Shown piece by piece: positions 43,346-56,221 of a stretch of 64,000 nucleotides of DNA (positions are counted from its first letter, which is position 1; each line of letters begins with the position of its first letter). Origin of the DNA: Margaritifera margaritifera (taxonomy: Eukaryota > Mollusca > Bivalvia > Unionida > Margaritiferidae); contig JAQPZY010001621.1 in assembly GCA_029931535.1 (NCBI GenBank), forward strand, positions 3,758,001-3,822,000. Direction: 5' to 3'. Position numbers and translations under genes: made by a program. Below the pieces are notes generated by a model that did not search any database, was not told the origin of the DNA, and saw nothing but the letters and a program-made list of their open reading frames with translations.

Positions 43346-44339
43346 AGCCACCGCGGTTCCTACGTCAGATTGAAACTGTGGCTGCCGGACATGGTACGTA
43401 CCAGCAGAAGGATAGAAAAAGGACAAAATGTATGTGTGTGTGTGTGAATTTCGTAGTAAGCCTCGAGAGTTGGGATTAGGTACACTAAAGTATAAACAGT
43501 AAAACATTGGACCTGGTTTACTAGTATATAATATGTCTAGGAGTGACAATAACTTCGAACAGATTTGCGCTATGATTCTATGAAACTATTCCTTAAATCA
43601 TCAAAGTTTAAAGTAGAAAAAAGTTTCCAGATTAATTGGTTTCACTGTAAATGTATGTAAGTGAAACATGGAAGGATTTGGCACAGAGGACAAAACCGAT
43701 CAAAAATGCAAAATATTCTCACAGCAATATAACCCTATGCTACAACTAGTCCATGGCGAATATTCTAATTTAAGCATACCTGTGAATCTCTTATGTGTCA
43801 AAGATATTTAGGCAATTTCACAATCTTACCCTAAAAGACTAATTTCTCAAAGAAAAATATCTCCTGTGCTAATACTTTTTCTGCTTTCATTTTTATACAC
43901 TAACGTTAAATAATATAGTAGATTTGCAGTTAATAAATCTTTGTTAAAATATAATGACTATGCCTTTCAAGTGTGTTCAATCAAGTTACAGATTTAGTAA
44001 TACATTCGTGACCATCAGATACATAAAATAAAAATAATTTTGGTCATAATTGTCTCATGCAAACACAAAACAAACTGTAGCCTATAAATATCTGGTAAAG
44101 CTGAACTCAAATAGCAGTCTGTTTCCATTTTGGATGGACATGAACACTAAAAAAGGCAACAACAACAACAAAAAGAGGCTTACGTTGACATGCGGTCCCT
44201 CATACGGCTGACATCGGCCTGACAGCCAAATGCAAAGAGTAGTCAGTCAAGTTAGAAGGATGCTTTCAGTCAAATTCGGTCAAAGTCTGTATTTTTGTGT
44301 TCGGTTTTCTTTTTTGCTGGGAAGAAATCATTTACAGTT
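43346..44339. other. Unassigned stretch
   Basis: No coding exon, RNA or repeat supported beyond a short GT tract near 43433. Confidence 0.4.
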
Positions 44340-46740
44340 TTTGTCTGTTTAGAATGGTTGCCACACTAAAATGCCAATCTGCATCACTGTACAAATATGG
44401 AGAAAATTCTCACCTTGATGCCAGGATGCTCTCTATCAAATCATGTTCAGCCTTTTATTGAGAAGTTTCAATTTCGTTTAGGATTAGTAGCAGCAACCAT
44501 ATTGGATGGAATATCTATATAATTTATTTAATTTGAGATTATGTTGAGCGGTTCTGCAGAAGAATTAGATTAGGTGTTTTCTATTTTTAGTACCGGAGGT
44601 AATATTTGATGGCGGATTAGCAGGCTTGATAGAATTTGATGCCAGAATGATTTCTACTAAAGTTGATGATATTGCTTTGAGCTGCTTTTCTTACAATTAT
44701 TCAAAGGTTTTAATTTTTTTTTTTAAGTAACAGCAGCTATCCTTGATGGTTGGTATAATCAGTACGAAATGATAGAATATCAAAACAGAGTGCCTCATAT
44801 CAAATTTATTCAAATACTCTTGAGTTTTTGAGAAGAAAAACGAGTGGTTTAACATTTCCCCTGTGCGTGTCTTTACGAAATAAACGAAGTAGGTTTCATT
44901 TATTTTCAAACTATATTTATCAACAATTGTTATTTTTATACGGAAAACGTAAGGATTATTTCAGTGAAAAAAAGTTAGACTTCAATATGTATATATTTTC
45001 GGAGTTAGTGGGAAGAATTCGGAGTTAATAAGCTACATATTAACATCTGCTAAGCAATAAACATTGTATTTATGTAAATTCGCTAAAACGATCCTGTCAA
45101 TACAAGCCTTTATCTCGATGCTAGCTGATAGCTATGAAATTGAAAAATAGGTTTAAAACAAGTACAAAAGAAGTGGGTGCCGTTAAGAGTGCCCTAGTCC
45201 TAGTTTTTTTTTAAAACTGTGGCCATTTTTGATGGCGGATCAGCAGGTTTTGTACAAATTTGATAGACCTTGATGCCAGGATGCTTGCTGAGCGGTTTTG
45301 GGGAAGTGGTTTATATTGTTTTCCCTCCCCCCCCCCTTTAAAACACCCATTTTTAATGTTAGTTTGGCATCTTTTGTAATAACTTTGAAAAACCTTCATG
45401 CCGTATTGCTCTCTGACACATTACGTTGAAACTGGTCTCGTTTTTTTTTTTTTTTTTAATTTGAAAATTAGCAGATTTTTGACGGCGACTGGACACTGGG
45501 CCATACCAAAAAAACACCTGGCCTTGTTTACAGGTTTATTGCTCGTTTGCGCAGTTATAATTGATATATCGTGTGAACATCATTGGTATAAAATTAAAAG
45601 TCTTTCATACCAAGATGCCGTCAAATTTTGTAAATATTTATTTTTGGAAGAAGTCATTTAAAGATTAGTTTTCTTTAGTAAAAGTAGCCATATAATGTGT
45701 GGTGGATCGGCATCATTTGTCCCAACTTTAAAGGCCTAATGCCATGTTTTCTTAAAAATTTGGTAAAATTCTGTTCATTGGTTTTTGAGAAGCCATTTAT
45801 AGATCTTTCTGTATTCTGTAATGGGACTATATTGGATGTCAGATTGGCATTATTGGCAAAAATGTTAAAGTTTTTCTTGCCAGAATATTGTCTTCAAATT
45901 TGGTAAAATTGTGTAATTGGATTTTGAGAAGTCATTTACAAGATTATGTATATTGGTTAATACTGGATAGTATGCCACCATAATTTGTTGAAAATAGAGG
46001 AACTTCATTTGTTCCTGCTTGAATGTTTTCTTTCAGAATTATCGATTTTTTTTAAAATCTGGGTTTTTTATTTGTTGAAATTTATATATTTTTAGTAACT
46101 GGGGTTATATTGGATGACAGATCGGCATCATCAATACATATTTAAAGGCCTTTGTGCCAGGATGCTGTAACTTATAATCAAATAGTATCTAGAGGTTTTT
46201 GAGAAGACAATTAAATGTTCAATTTTACTAATGGCGGCTAAGTTGGTGGGCAGATTGGCATTATTCTATAAAATTTGAAGGCCCTTATTCCAGGATTTCA
46301 TCCGTCAAATTTTAACCATATTCTATTCAGCGACTCCTGAAGACAAGTAATTTAAAGTTTTTCTGCTTCGAGTAATGATAGCCAAACTGGATGACAGATC
46401 AGTAACATTTGTAAAAGAAAAAAGGAAAATGAACGTATTAATGCAAGAATGCTTTGAAAAAAATTCCATATAATTCTTCTGAGCAATTAATAATGAGTTG
46501 TTTAAAGCCTTTTTTTTGTAAACAAAATAACTCTTATATTAAATTGCGGATTGGGATCATTATCAAAAAATGCTAAAGCCCTTCTAGCCTGAAGACTTTA
46601 TTTTGGTAACTTTTTGTTGAGCACTTTTTATTTGAAGGCTTTCCTATTTTTAGTATTAATCTGAAATGCCTTGATCCCAAAAGGCTCTGTCAAATTTGGT
46701 TGAAACTACTCCAGTGGTAGGTGAGATGAAAATAGCGAAA
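44340..46740. repeat. Diverged ~150-170-bp tandem repeat, ~12 units
   Basis: Recurring blocks are ATTGGATGGCAGATCGGCAT (variants), AAAGGCCTTGATGCCAGGAT, TCAAATTTGGTAAAATT and GGTTTTTGAGAAGTCATTTA. Copies are strongly diverged. The ATTGGATGNCAGATNGGCA core is shared with the array at 51410-53060. It ends near GGTTGAAACTACTCCAGTGG and GATGAAAATAGCG, a tail style I associate with bivalve repeats. Confidence 0.7.
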
Positions 46741-48423
46741 CCTGATATACACGACGCACGATGGATACAGGGCCATACCATAAACTCTCATGGCCGTACG
46801 GACAGGTGGGCTACAAATTTTCTAGAAAGTGATCAAAATCTCACTGAATATTTTATCATACCTCACTAACTAAGCCTGAAAAAGATAATGTTTGTTAAAG
46901 GTCAAGAAGTACATGTTACTTCATTCGATCTCATTCATCTATGTCATCAATGGGATTAACCAATCGAAAATCGATATTATCTCATTTGAAGAGGCAACAG
47001 ACTCTTTATTTACCTCTATGGTTGCTCTAATTTTATTGATCAATATAATCCAGAAACGGCCCTGGTTTTTGTTTTTGAAGAAATTATTTTACAAAAAGCA
47101 TTAAAAAGTTTACATCGCCAATTTTCTAAGCATTATTTCAATTAAATTGGAAATTATTGAGTTTAGAATTTTAGTGCAATACTGTGGATAAGGTCACAGT
47201 AACTCAAAACAATGATTGTACACGTTGGTTCTCTTTTCACTTTATACAAAGCAAACTAAAATAAATAGCTTCCTACCCAACTGATCAGTGAACAGTAAGA
47301 ATTTGGATGAAGAAAGATGAATCACTGCTAAGAAAAGGTTAAAAGAGTAAATAAAAACAAGTATTGATAAAGTGCAACGTTTATTGAAAAGTTTTATATT
47401 CTGATGTTTCAAGTGAGTTCTGAAAATGATAAACAACTTGCCACTTTTCATTGTGAATAGGGTGAATTCACTGGCAATTAAACTGGTCACAATATGATGA
47501 ACTTGTATACCAGTACTATAAACAATGCATAACCTGGAAAGAAGTTTTTTTTACTCATGAAATAGAAATCAAGTATACCATTTCCATATTGAAAATATTG
47601 ATGATTACTTAAAACGATGAAATGAAAAACCGAACACCAGGCTGGCATATACAGTGCTTTTGTTTGATTGTAACTTAATACACATCAAGAAAGATTTAAT
47701 TGAGAAAAGTCTCAGCACAATTCATTTCTAGTCCTTCAAATCTCTTTTTGTTCACTTCTTTTATTTGTGAGGGAATGCAGCTTAAGTCATAAATACTGTG
47801 TCATTATGAGGCACAAAACCACATGACAAGGTTAAACCTTCAATTTAATGGGATCTGGCCCTTTATTCACAAAACCTGAAGCAGAAAAAAAAGCTCCGAC
47901 TCAAAACTCCAAAATTAAGAAGAAATGGAGCTGTCAAACCACAGCAAAGCTCACTTGCATATATACTGACTTTAATATAAAATGGTGTGCTTTTGTTAAC
48001 GTTGTCACTGACGGTGCCGATGGGGTATAGCATATGTTTACACTTAGTGAATGTGAGGTAGAGATCACATGTATGATTCTTCCAGAATTGTTGAAATTTG
48101 GTATGCAATTTGAGATTCGTGTATAAACAATAATAATGCCCATTTTCTGCAATTTTTGGTTCACTCCATGCATGATATAGAACATTTAAAAAATGTAAAT
48201 TTGAGCACGAGTGCATTTGTTGGCTCAGTTTTTATGACTAGTCTGTTAATTTTATCTAACAGAATTATTACAAGTAACAAATCTTTAATTGTATAATCTT
48301 AAATAGGTCAGCAGTATTAAAATACAAGTATTTTCTACTCTAAACAAGATAAAAGATGTACGGTTATAAAAAAAAAACTGAACCATGAACACAACATGAA
48401 TTTATATGCTTATGAATAAACAA
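46741..48423. other. Downstream flank of thioredoxin, unassigned
   Basis: Part of this may be the thioredoxin 3' UTR. Minus-strand AATAAA sites occur near 47861 and 47757. No other gene was found. Confidence 0.4.
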
Positions 48424-48585
48424 AAGGCCCATATAGGTTATCTTAGTATTCTGGGCATTTGAGTAATTAACACAAAGAAGGCCCATATAGGTTATCTTAG
48501 TATTCTGGGCATTTGAGTAATTAACACAAAGAAGGCCCATATAGGTTATCTTAGTATTCTGGGCATTTGAGTAATTAACACAATT
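48424..48585. repeat. 54-bp tandem repeat, 3 copies
   Basis: AAGGCCCATATAGGTTATCT ... GAGTAATTAACACAA is repeated three times almost without change, just downstream of the thioredoxin stop codon. Confidence 0.95.
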
Positions 48586-48708
48586 TGAGATAGAACTAAA
48601 AATTGGATCAGTTAAAAATTATTGCATATATAGTATAATTAACCAAAAAAAGTATGCAATATATTGGTTCAGTGTAAATACATGTAGATAAAGAAAGAAC
48701 CCTAATGT

Positions 48709-48771
48709 TTATTTCAGTCTAAAAACCATCTCTCTTAGCTTGTTAACATCAGCACCTGAAAATTCATCCAG
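48709..48771 (-). CDS. TXN: Thioredoxin, last coding exon
   Basis: The acceptor CTTTTTCAG is followed in phase 0 by LDEFSGADVNKLREMVFR, then LK and TAA (stop at 48709-48711). This is the last beta strand and C-terminal helix of thioredoxin (usual V-x-E-F-x-G-A-N-x-x-K-L). It joins in phase to NGVK at the end of the exon at 51072. An AATAAA overlaps the stop (48708-48713), which would be unusually early as a polyadenylation signal, so the real site is probably further left. Thioredoxin is the small cytosolic/nuclear disulfide reductase recycled by thioredoxin reductase. Confidence 0.93.
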   Translation of the reverse strand: MDEFSGADVNKLREMVFRLK

Positions 48772-49010
48772 CTGAAAAAGAAAGGAATACATGTATTGAC
48801 TTTTAAACTTGAATTAGGTAATAACTTTTCTCTGTTTTTGCTCTCATTGTAATTCCAAAATGGACTAAGACTTAGAATGAAAATTATCAGAATGAAACAA
48901 TGATTCATTAACTTTATACTGATGTCTTTAACAATGCCTTTTCATCCATGCCTTTGATCAATAATGAACAGCCATTACAAAGGTAACATAACTTATGCTT
49001 TATAATACAG

Positions 49011-49131
49011 TTTATACTTCCTTATAAGTTGGACTTGACTGTACAGACCCAGATCTGCTGGTGCATGATGTGCCGGAAGATCATGGTCTATGTTGGTTGC
49101 AGTTGGACCCAATTTATAAGAAAGTATCTAC
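49011..49131. mobile_element. Double-hairpin MITE family, copy 1
   Basis: Terminal arms TATACTTCCTTATAAGTTGG and CCAATTTATAAGAAAGTAT enclose one hairpin: AGACCCAGATCTGCTGG, GTGCATGATGTGCC, then a near complement ending ATCATGGTCT. It is the short relative of 54141-54361. It lies in the last intron of thioredoxin. Confidence 0.75.
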
Positions 49132-49299
49132 AGTGATAATACTATGATCGTACCCATGCACTTTTAAGATTGACTTACTTTAATTTTAGGACTTAAGTGC
49201 TCGACTCATCAAGTGAGATAACATATTTCAATCCCTGTTTGTTGACAGATCAATGGATAACAATGGGAGCAGGATCATACTATAAGTACACTTTTCCTC

Positions 49300-49416
49300 T
49301 GGCCAGCCGAGCTAACTAAAATTGTATTCACGGAACTACATCCTGTCTACGATTGTGAAGTCAGCCAAGCCAACTAAAATTGTATTCACGGAACTACATC
49401 CTGTCTACCATTGTGA
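49300..49416. repeat. ~58-bp tandem duplication
   Basis: AACTAAAATTGTATTCACGG, AACTACATCCTGTCTAC and ATTGTGAAGTCA occur twice, within the last intron of thioredoxin. Confidence 0.9.
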
Positions 49417-49699
49417 AGTCACAAAAGTTCACAATAATGAAATCCTACTATGACCTTTAAGACAGAGCTGTAAAGTTACTGGGCAGATATTAAAAGTAAC
49501 CAAGTTTCATAGCCCTATCTCCAAGGGCATTAGAAGCAAAGTGCAGAAAACAGGTGAAAAATTTACCAGTGATCCTGACCTGGAAGATGAAACCTTGACT
49601 GTGATGCACAAGATGCCATCAAACTGAGAAGCATAAATGTATCATGGTTCATACATGTACCTCAAACAGCTTTTACGATAAAAAGCAGAACAAAAGCAA

Positions 49700-50890
49700 C
49701 CTTAAAATATTGACCTGTGACCATGACCTTGAGGATAAAACCTCAACACCTCTTCTAGTGACAATATATAAGTATACCAATCTTTAAAGTTGTTTGAAAT
49801 TAAGGGATAAAACTTGGTATACTTGTACACCATCACAAAAAGGTGTGACATACACCATATTTGGGGTCTGATCTTCAAGGTCAAGACTCGATTATATTTT
49901 ATGATTTCAACACACTTTCCTTCTGCTCTATACTTTTTAATTTGGTCTGTGATTAGGGGATGAAACCTGGCATACTTGTGCATCACTGGAAGGTATACTG
50001 CATACCACTTTGAGGGTCCTATCTTCAAGGTCAAGGTCGCTGTTAAATATGTTATATTTTCATCATACTTTCCTTTCCGCTCTATAACTTTAAAATTATT
50101 TGAGATTAATTGATGAAACCTGGTATATTTATACATCATAACTAGAAGATGTATCATGTACCACATTGAGGGTGGTATCTTTAAGGTCAAGCTAATGGCT
50201 CAATATTTTACATTTTACATTACACTTTCCATTCTGCTCTATAACTTTAAAGCCATTTGAAATTAAAAGATGAAACTTGGTAGACTTGTACACCATCACT
50301 TGAAGGTGCATCACGTACTACACTGTGGGTACTATCTTCAATGTTTAGGTCACATATCAATATATATTTTCCACCAACCTTTTTCAAATATATAACTTTT
50401 GAGCTGTTTGAGATTAAGGGATTTAACTTGGTATACATACATGTCACCATTAGCAGATGTGCTGTGTACCACACTAAGCATTTTATCTTCAAGGTCAGTA
50501 TGATGGTGATATATGCTGAATGCTTCTATTGCACTTTCCCTTCCACTCTATGATTTTAGAGCCATTTGAGATGATGGGATAAAACCTGGTATACCGGTAA
50601 CTATATATTGTCACTAAAAGGTGTGTTGCATGCACCACTGAAGATTCTTTCTTGAACGTCAAGGTCACAGGTCAATATTTTAGATTTCTGTCACATCTGC
50701 CCTTCTTCCATTTATTGTAAACAGCGGTGATGGAAAACATAAAATATTGAGCTGTGACCTTGTCTTAAAGATAGCACCCCCAATGTGGTATGCAACACAC
50801 CTTTTAGTAATGATGTACAAGTATATAAAGTTACATCCCCTAATCTTGAATGGTTTTAAAGTTATTAAGTGGAAATGAAAGTGTGACAGA
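49700..50890. repeat. Diverged ~165-180-bp satellite with a terminal inversion
   Basis: Blocks TTTGAAATTAAGGGATGAAA, CTTGGTATACTTGTACACCA, CACTAGAAGGTGTG and ATCTTCAAGGTCAAGGTC recur about six times between 49700 and 50690. The last unit (50735-50885) is in the opposite orientation (ACCTTGTCTTAAAGATAGCA, ACACACCTTTTAGTAATGAT) and runs into GACAGACAGATGAATGG. It is intronic to thioredoxin. Confidence 0.75.
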
Positions 50891-51071
50891 CAGATGAATG
50901 GAAACACATATACTATGTGCCCTGCTTGAAAAGGCGGGGGGGGGGGGAGACAATATTAATGCCCAGCAAGAGTTATCAAAATGAGGATGGAAAAAAGATT
51001 AATGCTATTTGACCCTTCTAAATGTGTGGTTCGGGATAATTAGTCTAGTTGAAAATTTATCCTACACATAC

Positions 51072-51137
51072 CTTTACTCCATTTTTATAAAACTGGAAGG
51101 TTGGCATGGCACTTATATTGCAAGCAGCAGCAGTTTC
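51072..51137 (-). CDS. TXN: Thioredoxin, third-from-start type exon (cis-Pro exon)
   Basis: TTTGTTGCAG acceptor, then exactly 22 phase-0 codons: ETAAACNISAMPTFQFYKNG and VK, then the donor GTATGT. It carries the conserved cis-proline segment (A-M-P-T-F) that lies opposite the active site, followed by the F-x-F/Y-K-N-G strand. It fits between VDVDQND of the preceding exon (61607-61666) and LDEFSGA of the next (48709-48771). The exon boundaries match those of animal thioredoxins as I recall them. Confidence 0.95.
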
Positions 51138-51384
51138 CTGCAACAAAGATATAAATATTTCAAAGTTTCCTATTTAATGACTACAGTTGTATTTCAAAGG
51201 CTTAGATGATGTAATATGTGTAATTGGTAAATGTATAGTACATGTGCACTAAAGTTAAATGTAGTTTTATCATGATTATACAAGGTGGAAGAATCTGCAA
51301 ATAAGAGATTTTTGGGGGACAAACAGCTGTTCCATAAATAGGAAATAATTGAGGATATAATTTCAGTTCATTTTTTCATTATTT

Positions 51385-53100
51385 CTGATGAAAACAAGAG
51401 TCCCTATATGGACTGATGCTCTACTGGCTGAAAAGAATTTCTAGGAATTCCAGATAAGACCATTTCTTCCTATTAACGACTGAGTGTTGAAACCATCTCT
51501 GATACTCTTCAGTGATAATAATATTTTCAAATCAGCTGCTGTGGTGGAAATATTGGATTTCAGATTGGCACCATTTTTATGTAAGACCAAGTAGATATCA
51601 TTGGCTGTCTTTTGGTGAAAACCCCATGTCAATATGACCATACATTCAGGGGAGTAGTGACAAGAAGATTTTCAAGACAGCCATTGTGGCAGCCATTTTG
51701 ACGTACGATTGGCACCATTTTCATTTAGGACCAACTAGGTATCATAAGAAGTCTTTTGGTAAAAACCCCATGTTGATAAAACCATCCATTTGGGAGAAGC
51801 AGAGATAACAATATTTTCAAGATGGTGGCCATAGTGAGGGTCAGTTTGCATCATTTTTATTTAGGACCAACTAGACAGAATAAGAAGTCTTCTGATGAAA
51901 ACTCCACGTCAAAATGACTTTCCATTTAAGAGGAGTAGCGGTAACAAGATTATGAAGATGGCCACCATGGTGGCCATATTGACGTCAGATCAGCACCAAT
52001 TTAATTTAGGACCAACAAGACATTGTAAGAAGTCTTCTGGTGAAAACCTCCATGTTAATATGGCTTTCTGTTTTGGAGTAACAATAACAAGATTTTCAAG
52101 ATGGCTGACACTGGATATTAGATTCGCACAATTTCCATTTAGAATCAACTAGACATCATATGAAGACTTTTGGTGAAACTACAATGTCGATATGGCCAGC
52201 CATCTAGGAGAAGTAGTGATAATAAGATTTTCAAGATAGTCATTGTGGTGACTATATTGGAGGTCGGAATGGCATCATTTTAATTTATGATCAACTAGAC
52301 ATCATAAAAAGTCTATCAGTGAAAACCCCAGGCTGGTGTGACCATTCATTCAAGAGAAGTAGTGAAAACATGATTTTTAAAATGGCCACTGTGGTGGCCA
52401 TATTGGATGTCTGAGTGGCACCATTTTCATTTAGGACCAACTAGACATCATAAGAAGTCTTTAAATAAAATCCCCATGTTGATACAAGGAGTAGCAATAA
52501 CACAATTTTACCAACTAGGCAGCATAAGAAGTCTTTAAAAAAAAAAAACATGTTGATACAAGGAGTAGCAATAACAAGATTTTCAAGATGACTGCCATGG
52601 TGGCCATATTTGAGATCAGATCAGCACTATTTTCATTTAGGACCAACTAGACATCATAAGAAGTCTTCTGGTGAAGAAAAAAAACAACAACCCATTTCAA
52701 TATGACTTTCTACTTAGAAACAGTAATGATAACAATATTTTCAAGATGGCTGGCATTGCAGCCATACTGCACATCAGATAAGCGTCATTTTCATTTATGA
52801 CCAACTAGACATCATAAGAAGTCTTTTGGTGAAAACCCTATGTTGATATGACTATCATTTCAGGAGAAGAAGCAATAACAAGATTTTCAAGATGGCTACT
52901 GTGGCAGCCATATTGGATGTCTATGCAGCACCATTTTCATTTAGGGCCAAGTACACCATGGGATGAATGTGTGTGTAAAGTTTCATTGCAATCCTCCAGG
53001 TAGTTTACAAAAAGTAGTGATAACAAACTTGTGCTAATGGACAGATGGACAACAGACAATCCCATAAGCTCTTCTGGACTATGACCAGAGAGCTAAAAAT
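51385..53100. repeat. Diverged ~160-bp tandem repeat, ~10 units
   Basis: Recurring blocks: CACCATTTTCATTTAGGACC, AACTAGACATCATAAGAAGT, CTTTTGGTGAAAACCCCATG, ATAACAAGATTTTCAAGATG and GTGGTGGCCATATTGGATGT. It starts with AAAACAAGAGTCCCTATATG and ends with GTTTCATTGCAATCCTCCAG and GGACAGATGGAC, a beginning and end typical of a widespread bivalve repeat by my recollection. It lies in the thioredoxin intron, close upstream of the cis-Pro exon on the coding strand. Confidence 0.75.
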
Positions 53101-54140
53101 ACAACAAAAAAATTGAAACTTAAGAATTCCAAACAGCAAAAGACTTATCCAGACTACGAGTTTAATATGTGAATAAAGTAGACTTGGGTATTGCGAACCA
53201 TTTCAGGCCCAATACAATATGTATCATGATAGTATCGCATACATAAATAAACTGAAGAAAAAAAATACAAGTTAGTTCATGTCTGGATTGTTGACCTAAC
53301 TATACATTGTTAGATAATACATTTTTCTCACACATTCTTTCAATTTTTAATATTGCAGCTAGCAGCTAAATCCCAAACTGAAACAGCTGTCTTAATTAAA
53401 AACGACCTGTACAACCAACATTTTGAACACAGGCTAAGACTGGTCATGTGATCATTTGTAACTGGGTAATATTGCATTATACTGAGTTCTCTTGTATAAA
53501 TTATTGCAAACTGACAATTTTTACTTCAAACAAAATTGTATTTCCATTTAAAAATATGACTTAAATCACAAATCAAAATGTAAAAAGCAGTCTCTTGTAT
53601 AATGATACAAATAAGTAGAAAGTATGTAACAGACTATATCCAGTTTCACATTATCACGTGACTACCTATCCTCAAAATGTCAGAGGCACTGGTCAATTTT
53701 TACAAGATTATTGTTTCAGTTTGGAATTTAGCTGCTAGAGAAGTAACAACAATGCTGAAAATTGAAAGAAGTTGTGAGAAAAATGCATTATCCAACAATA
53801 ACTTCCAGTTTTCTGATGTAGACTTTCATACCAATATTGAAATTAGTTCAAATGTTAACTGGGTAAAATGCACACAATTCTCCTGCACACCTTCTTTAAA
53901 ATCTGCAAAAGGATTTTAACTACAGTAAAGAACAAAAATACAGTAAAGAATAACTCCAAGCAGAGATCCCTAAAGGGATTAATGTATTATAACTGGCCTT
54001 GTTGTTTACTTCATTAAAAGGGATAAAAAGTTTACTTGAAAATGTTCACTTTCGGACAGTTCATATCATTTAGTTCAAGTTTCATTTTACTATTTTGAAT
54101 GGATAGTACAAGTCTGTATTGTGATACATTATTGCCAGAG
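53101..54140. other. Thioredoxin intron, unassigned
   Basis: A plus-strand open frame at 53677-53919 has no recognisable domain. Otherwise AT-rich with no supported feature. Confidence 0.4.
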
Positions 54141-54361
54141 TACCATACATACTCGCGTATAAACTGGGTCCAAATGCAAACAAAATAGACCCTGATCTGC
54201 TGTCACATAATGTGCCAGCAGATCAGGGTCTATTTTGTTTGTTCTACTGATTAGTCTTTACAAACGGCATAGACCCAGATCTGTTCGCGCATTATGCAAC
54301 GGCAGATCTGGGTCTATGCAGTTTGCAGTTGGTATTGGTTTATATGCGAGTATATACGGTA
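54141..54361. mobile_element. Double-hairpin MITE family, copy 2
   Basis: Terminal inverted repeats TACCATACATACTCGCGTAT and ATATGCGAGTATATACGGTA enclose two separate long hairpins: AATAGACCCTGATCTGCTG with its complement at ~54196-54240, and CATAGACCCAGATCTG with its complement at ~54270-54318. Each loop contains a GCATTATG/ACATAATG-type core. The whole is ~221 bp with no coding capacity. The terminal motif resembles TIRs of widespread MITEs in invertebrates, but the superfamily is not assigned. Confidence 0.88.
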
Positions 54362-54534
54362 AATATTGGGATTCATCAATATTTAGAACCAGCTCTAGAA
54401 TAAAGTTTCATAGAGATATTTGGAAATTTTTGATGTTTGCTCTGCAAACAAAAGTGTGAATGATTAATGGATAGATGAATGGACAAACAGATGAAACCAT
54501 TAAAAAATTGAAACTGATAAATCCTGAATAGCGA

Positions 54535-54850
54535 AAGGCAGATCTACACCACTAGTCTAATATGTGTCATGGGTAGAAATATCCATTATCGGGGAGCCCA
54601 GGTCAACTAAAAAGGCACATCTACACCATTAGTCTAATATATGTCATGGTAGAAATATCCATTATCGGGGAGCCCAGGTCAACTAAAAAGGCACATCTAC
54701 ACCATTAGTCTAATATATGTCATGGTAGAAAAATCCATTATCTGGGAGTCCAGGACAATTAAAAAGGCACATCTACACCATTAGTCTAATATGTGTCAGG
54801 AGTAAAAAAATCCATTGCCCAGAAGTCCAGAACATCTAAAAATGAATGCC
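54535..54850. repeat. ~75-bp tandem repeat, 4 copies
   Basis: AAAGGCACATCTACACCATT, AGTCTAATATATGTCATGG and AATATCCATTATCGGGGAGC repeat. The last unit is the most diverged. Confidence 0.9.
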
Positions 54851-56221
54851 AGGCAACCATTTTGCCGAATGTGAAAGCCTGGTCACATCATTGTAAAGTG
54901 ATCTTGGACATTTTCTAACTCAAGATTTTATCTCAATCTTTTTTCTTTACATCTGAACTTTTAATCATCTGAAAAATGTAAAATGTTAACTTTTAATCAG
55001 CACTATGCAGCCAATATTGTGCTGACATCCTGTGAAACCACCTACCTATCTTCCCACCCACCCACCTACATAATGTGACAGGATATGAAACAATAAAAAA
55101 GAACATTCTATTATAAGTAGAGGTACTATAACGAGTTGATAACAACCAGAGATAAATGTTGTTTTCATATTATTCTTTTAAAGTAATTTTTCTTAAAATC
55201 TGCTTGAAAAGCTATTATCATTGTCCACCCCTAGATGCCAGATTTTAGTGGGTGAAAGTCACAGACTTTGAGTAATCTTGGAGTGACAGCCAACAGTACC
55301 AATATAGTTTATGCATCATAATTACCTTGATTATCCACTAAGGGTGAGGCCTCAAATGAAAAGCATGCAGCATGCAGTTCACCTTTCTTATTCCTATACT
55401 CATTCACATGTACAATACACAGTTAACCTGCTGAGGGTAACATATCACAACATAAAATGTATAGTCATTAATATGGAAAGTTGACCACCCAATAAACATA
55501 TTTATTCATACTTCCAACTGCTTTGGTCAGAAAGGGCTTTCTGAGTATATAGGTCTAAAATGGAGGACTCTATGTGATTATAAACACAAATACCTAACCC
55601 ATGTTAATAAAGCATAAAATGTAGGTCACAGTGACCTTTGGTTTTAAGGGTGTAGTAACAGATGCATCCAATTACCAAGTTTCATGATGTGAACATAAAC
55701 ACCACCCAATGAATTAATTTTTACCATTAAAGTTCAACAAAGTCACTAAAGCATGAAATGTAAGACACAAAGACCTCATTTTGCAAAAAGGATGTAGAAC
55801 TTAGGGCTGTTCCAGTAAAACATATATCCCCCCCCGGGGACAGCACTTCAAAAAAACTTCTGTAGGTGGTTGTGTTTCAAACTAATTTGATTCTGATAGT
55901 GGAGGGTTGGTTAGGAAAATCACTTCTAGTGTGGGTTGTGTCAACAAAATCAAAACTCACAGGTGGGGTTGTCGGAAAAAATGCATATATATATATATAT
56001 ATTTAAAATCACATCTAACCCCTTCTTAGCGGTCTAACTTGTGGCGAATCAATATACAGGGGGCATAGATGCTGCCAGGGCATGCGAGTGTGCTAATTGC
56101 GCAAACTTTGTACGAATTCACGACGTTGGAAAGCAGTGATGCGCGAGAACTCCCGCAAAGTAGTTTTAAGTCGCGCATATTAAAAATGTACCCTGCGCAG
56201 TATACAGGTTTTATTTAACTG
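54851..56221. other. Thioredoxin intron, low-information, bivalve-type repeat scraps
   Basis: 55480-55800 contains AGGTCACAGTGACCTTTGGT and ACCAAGTTTCATGATGTGAA, wording typical of a widespread bivalve repeat. A C-rich patch occurs near 55830 and a short (TA)n near 55984. Confidence 0.4.

Noticed and set aside
53677..53919. 80-codon plus-strand frame as a nested gene
   Set aside because: No homology recognised, no promoter or splice evidence, length near chance for this composition.
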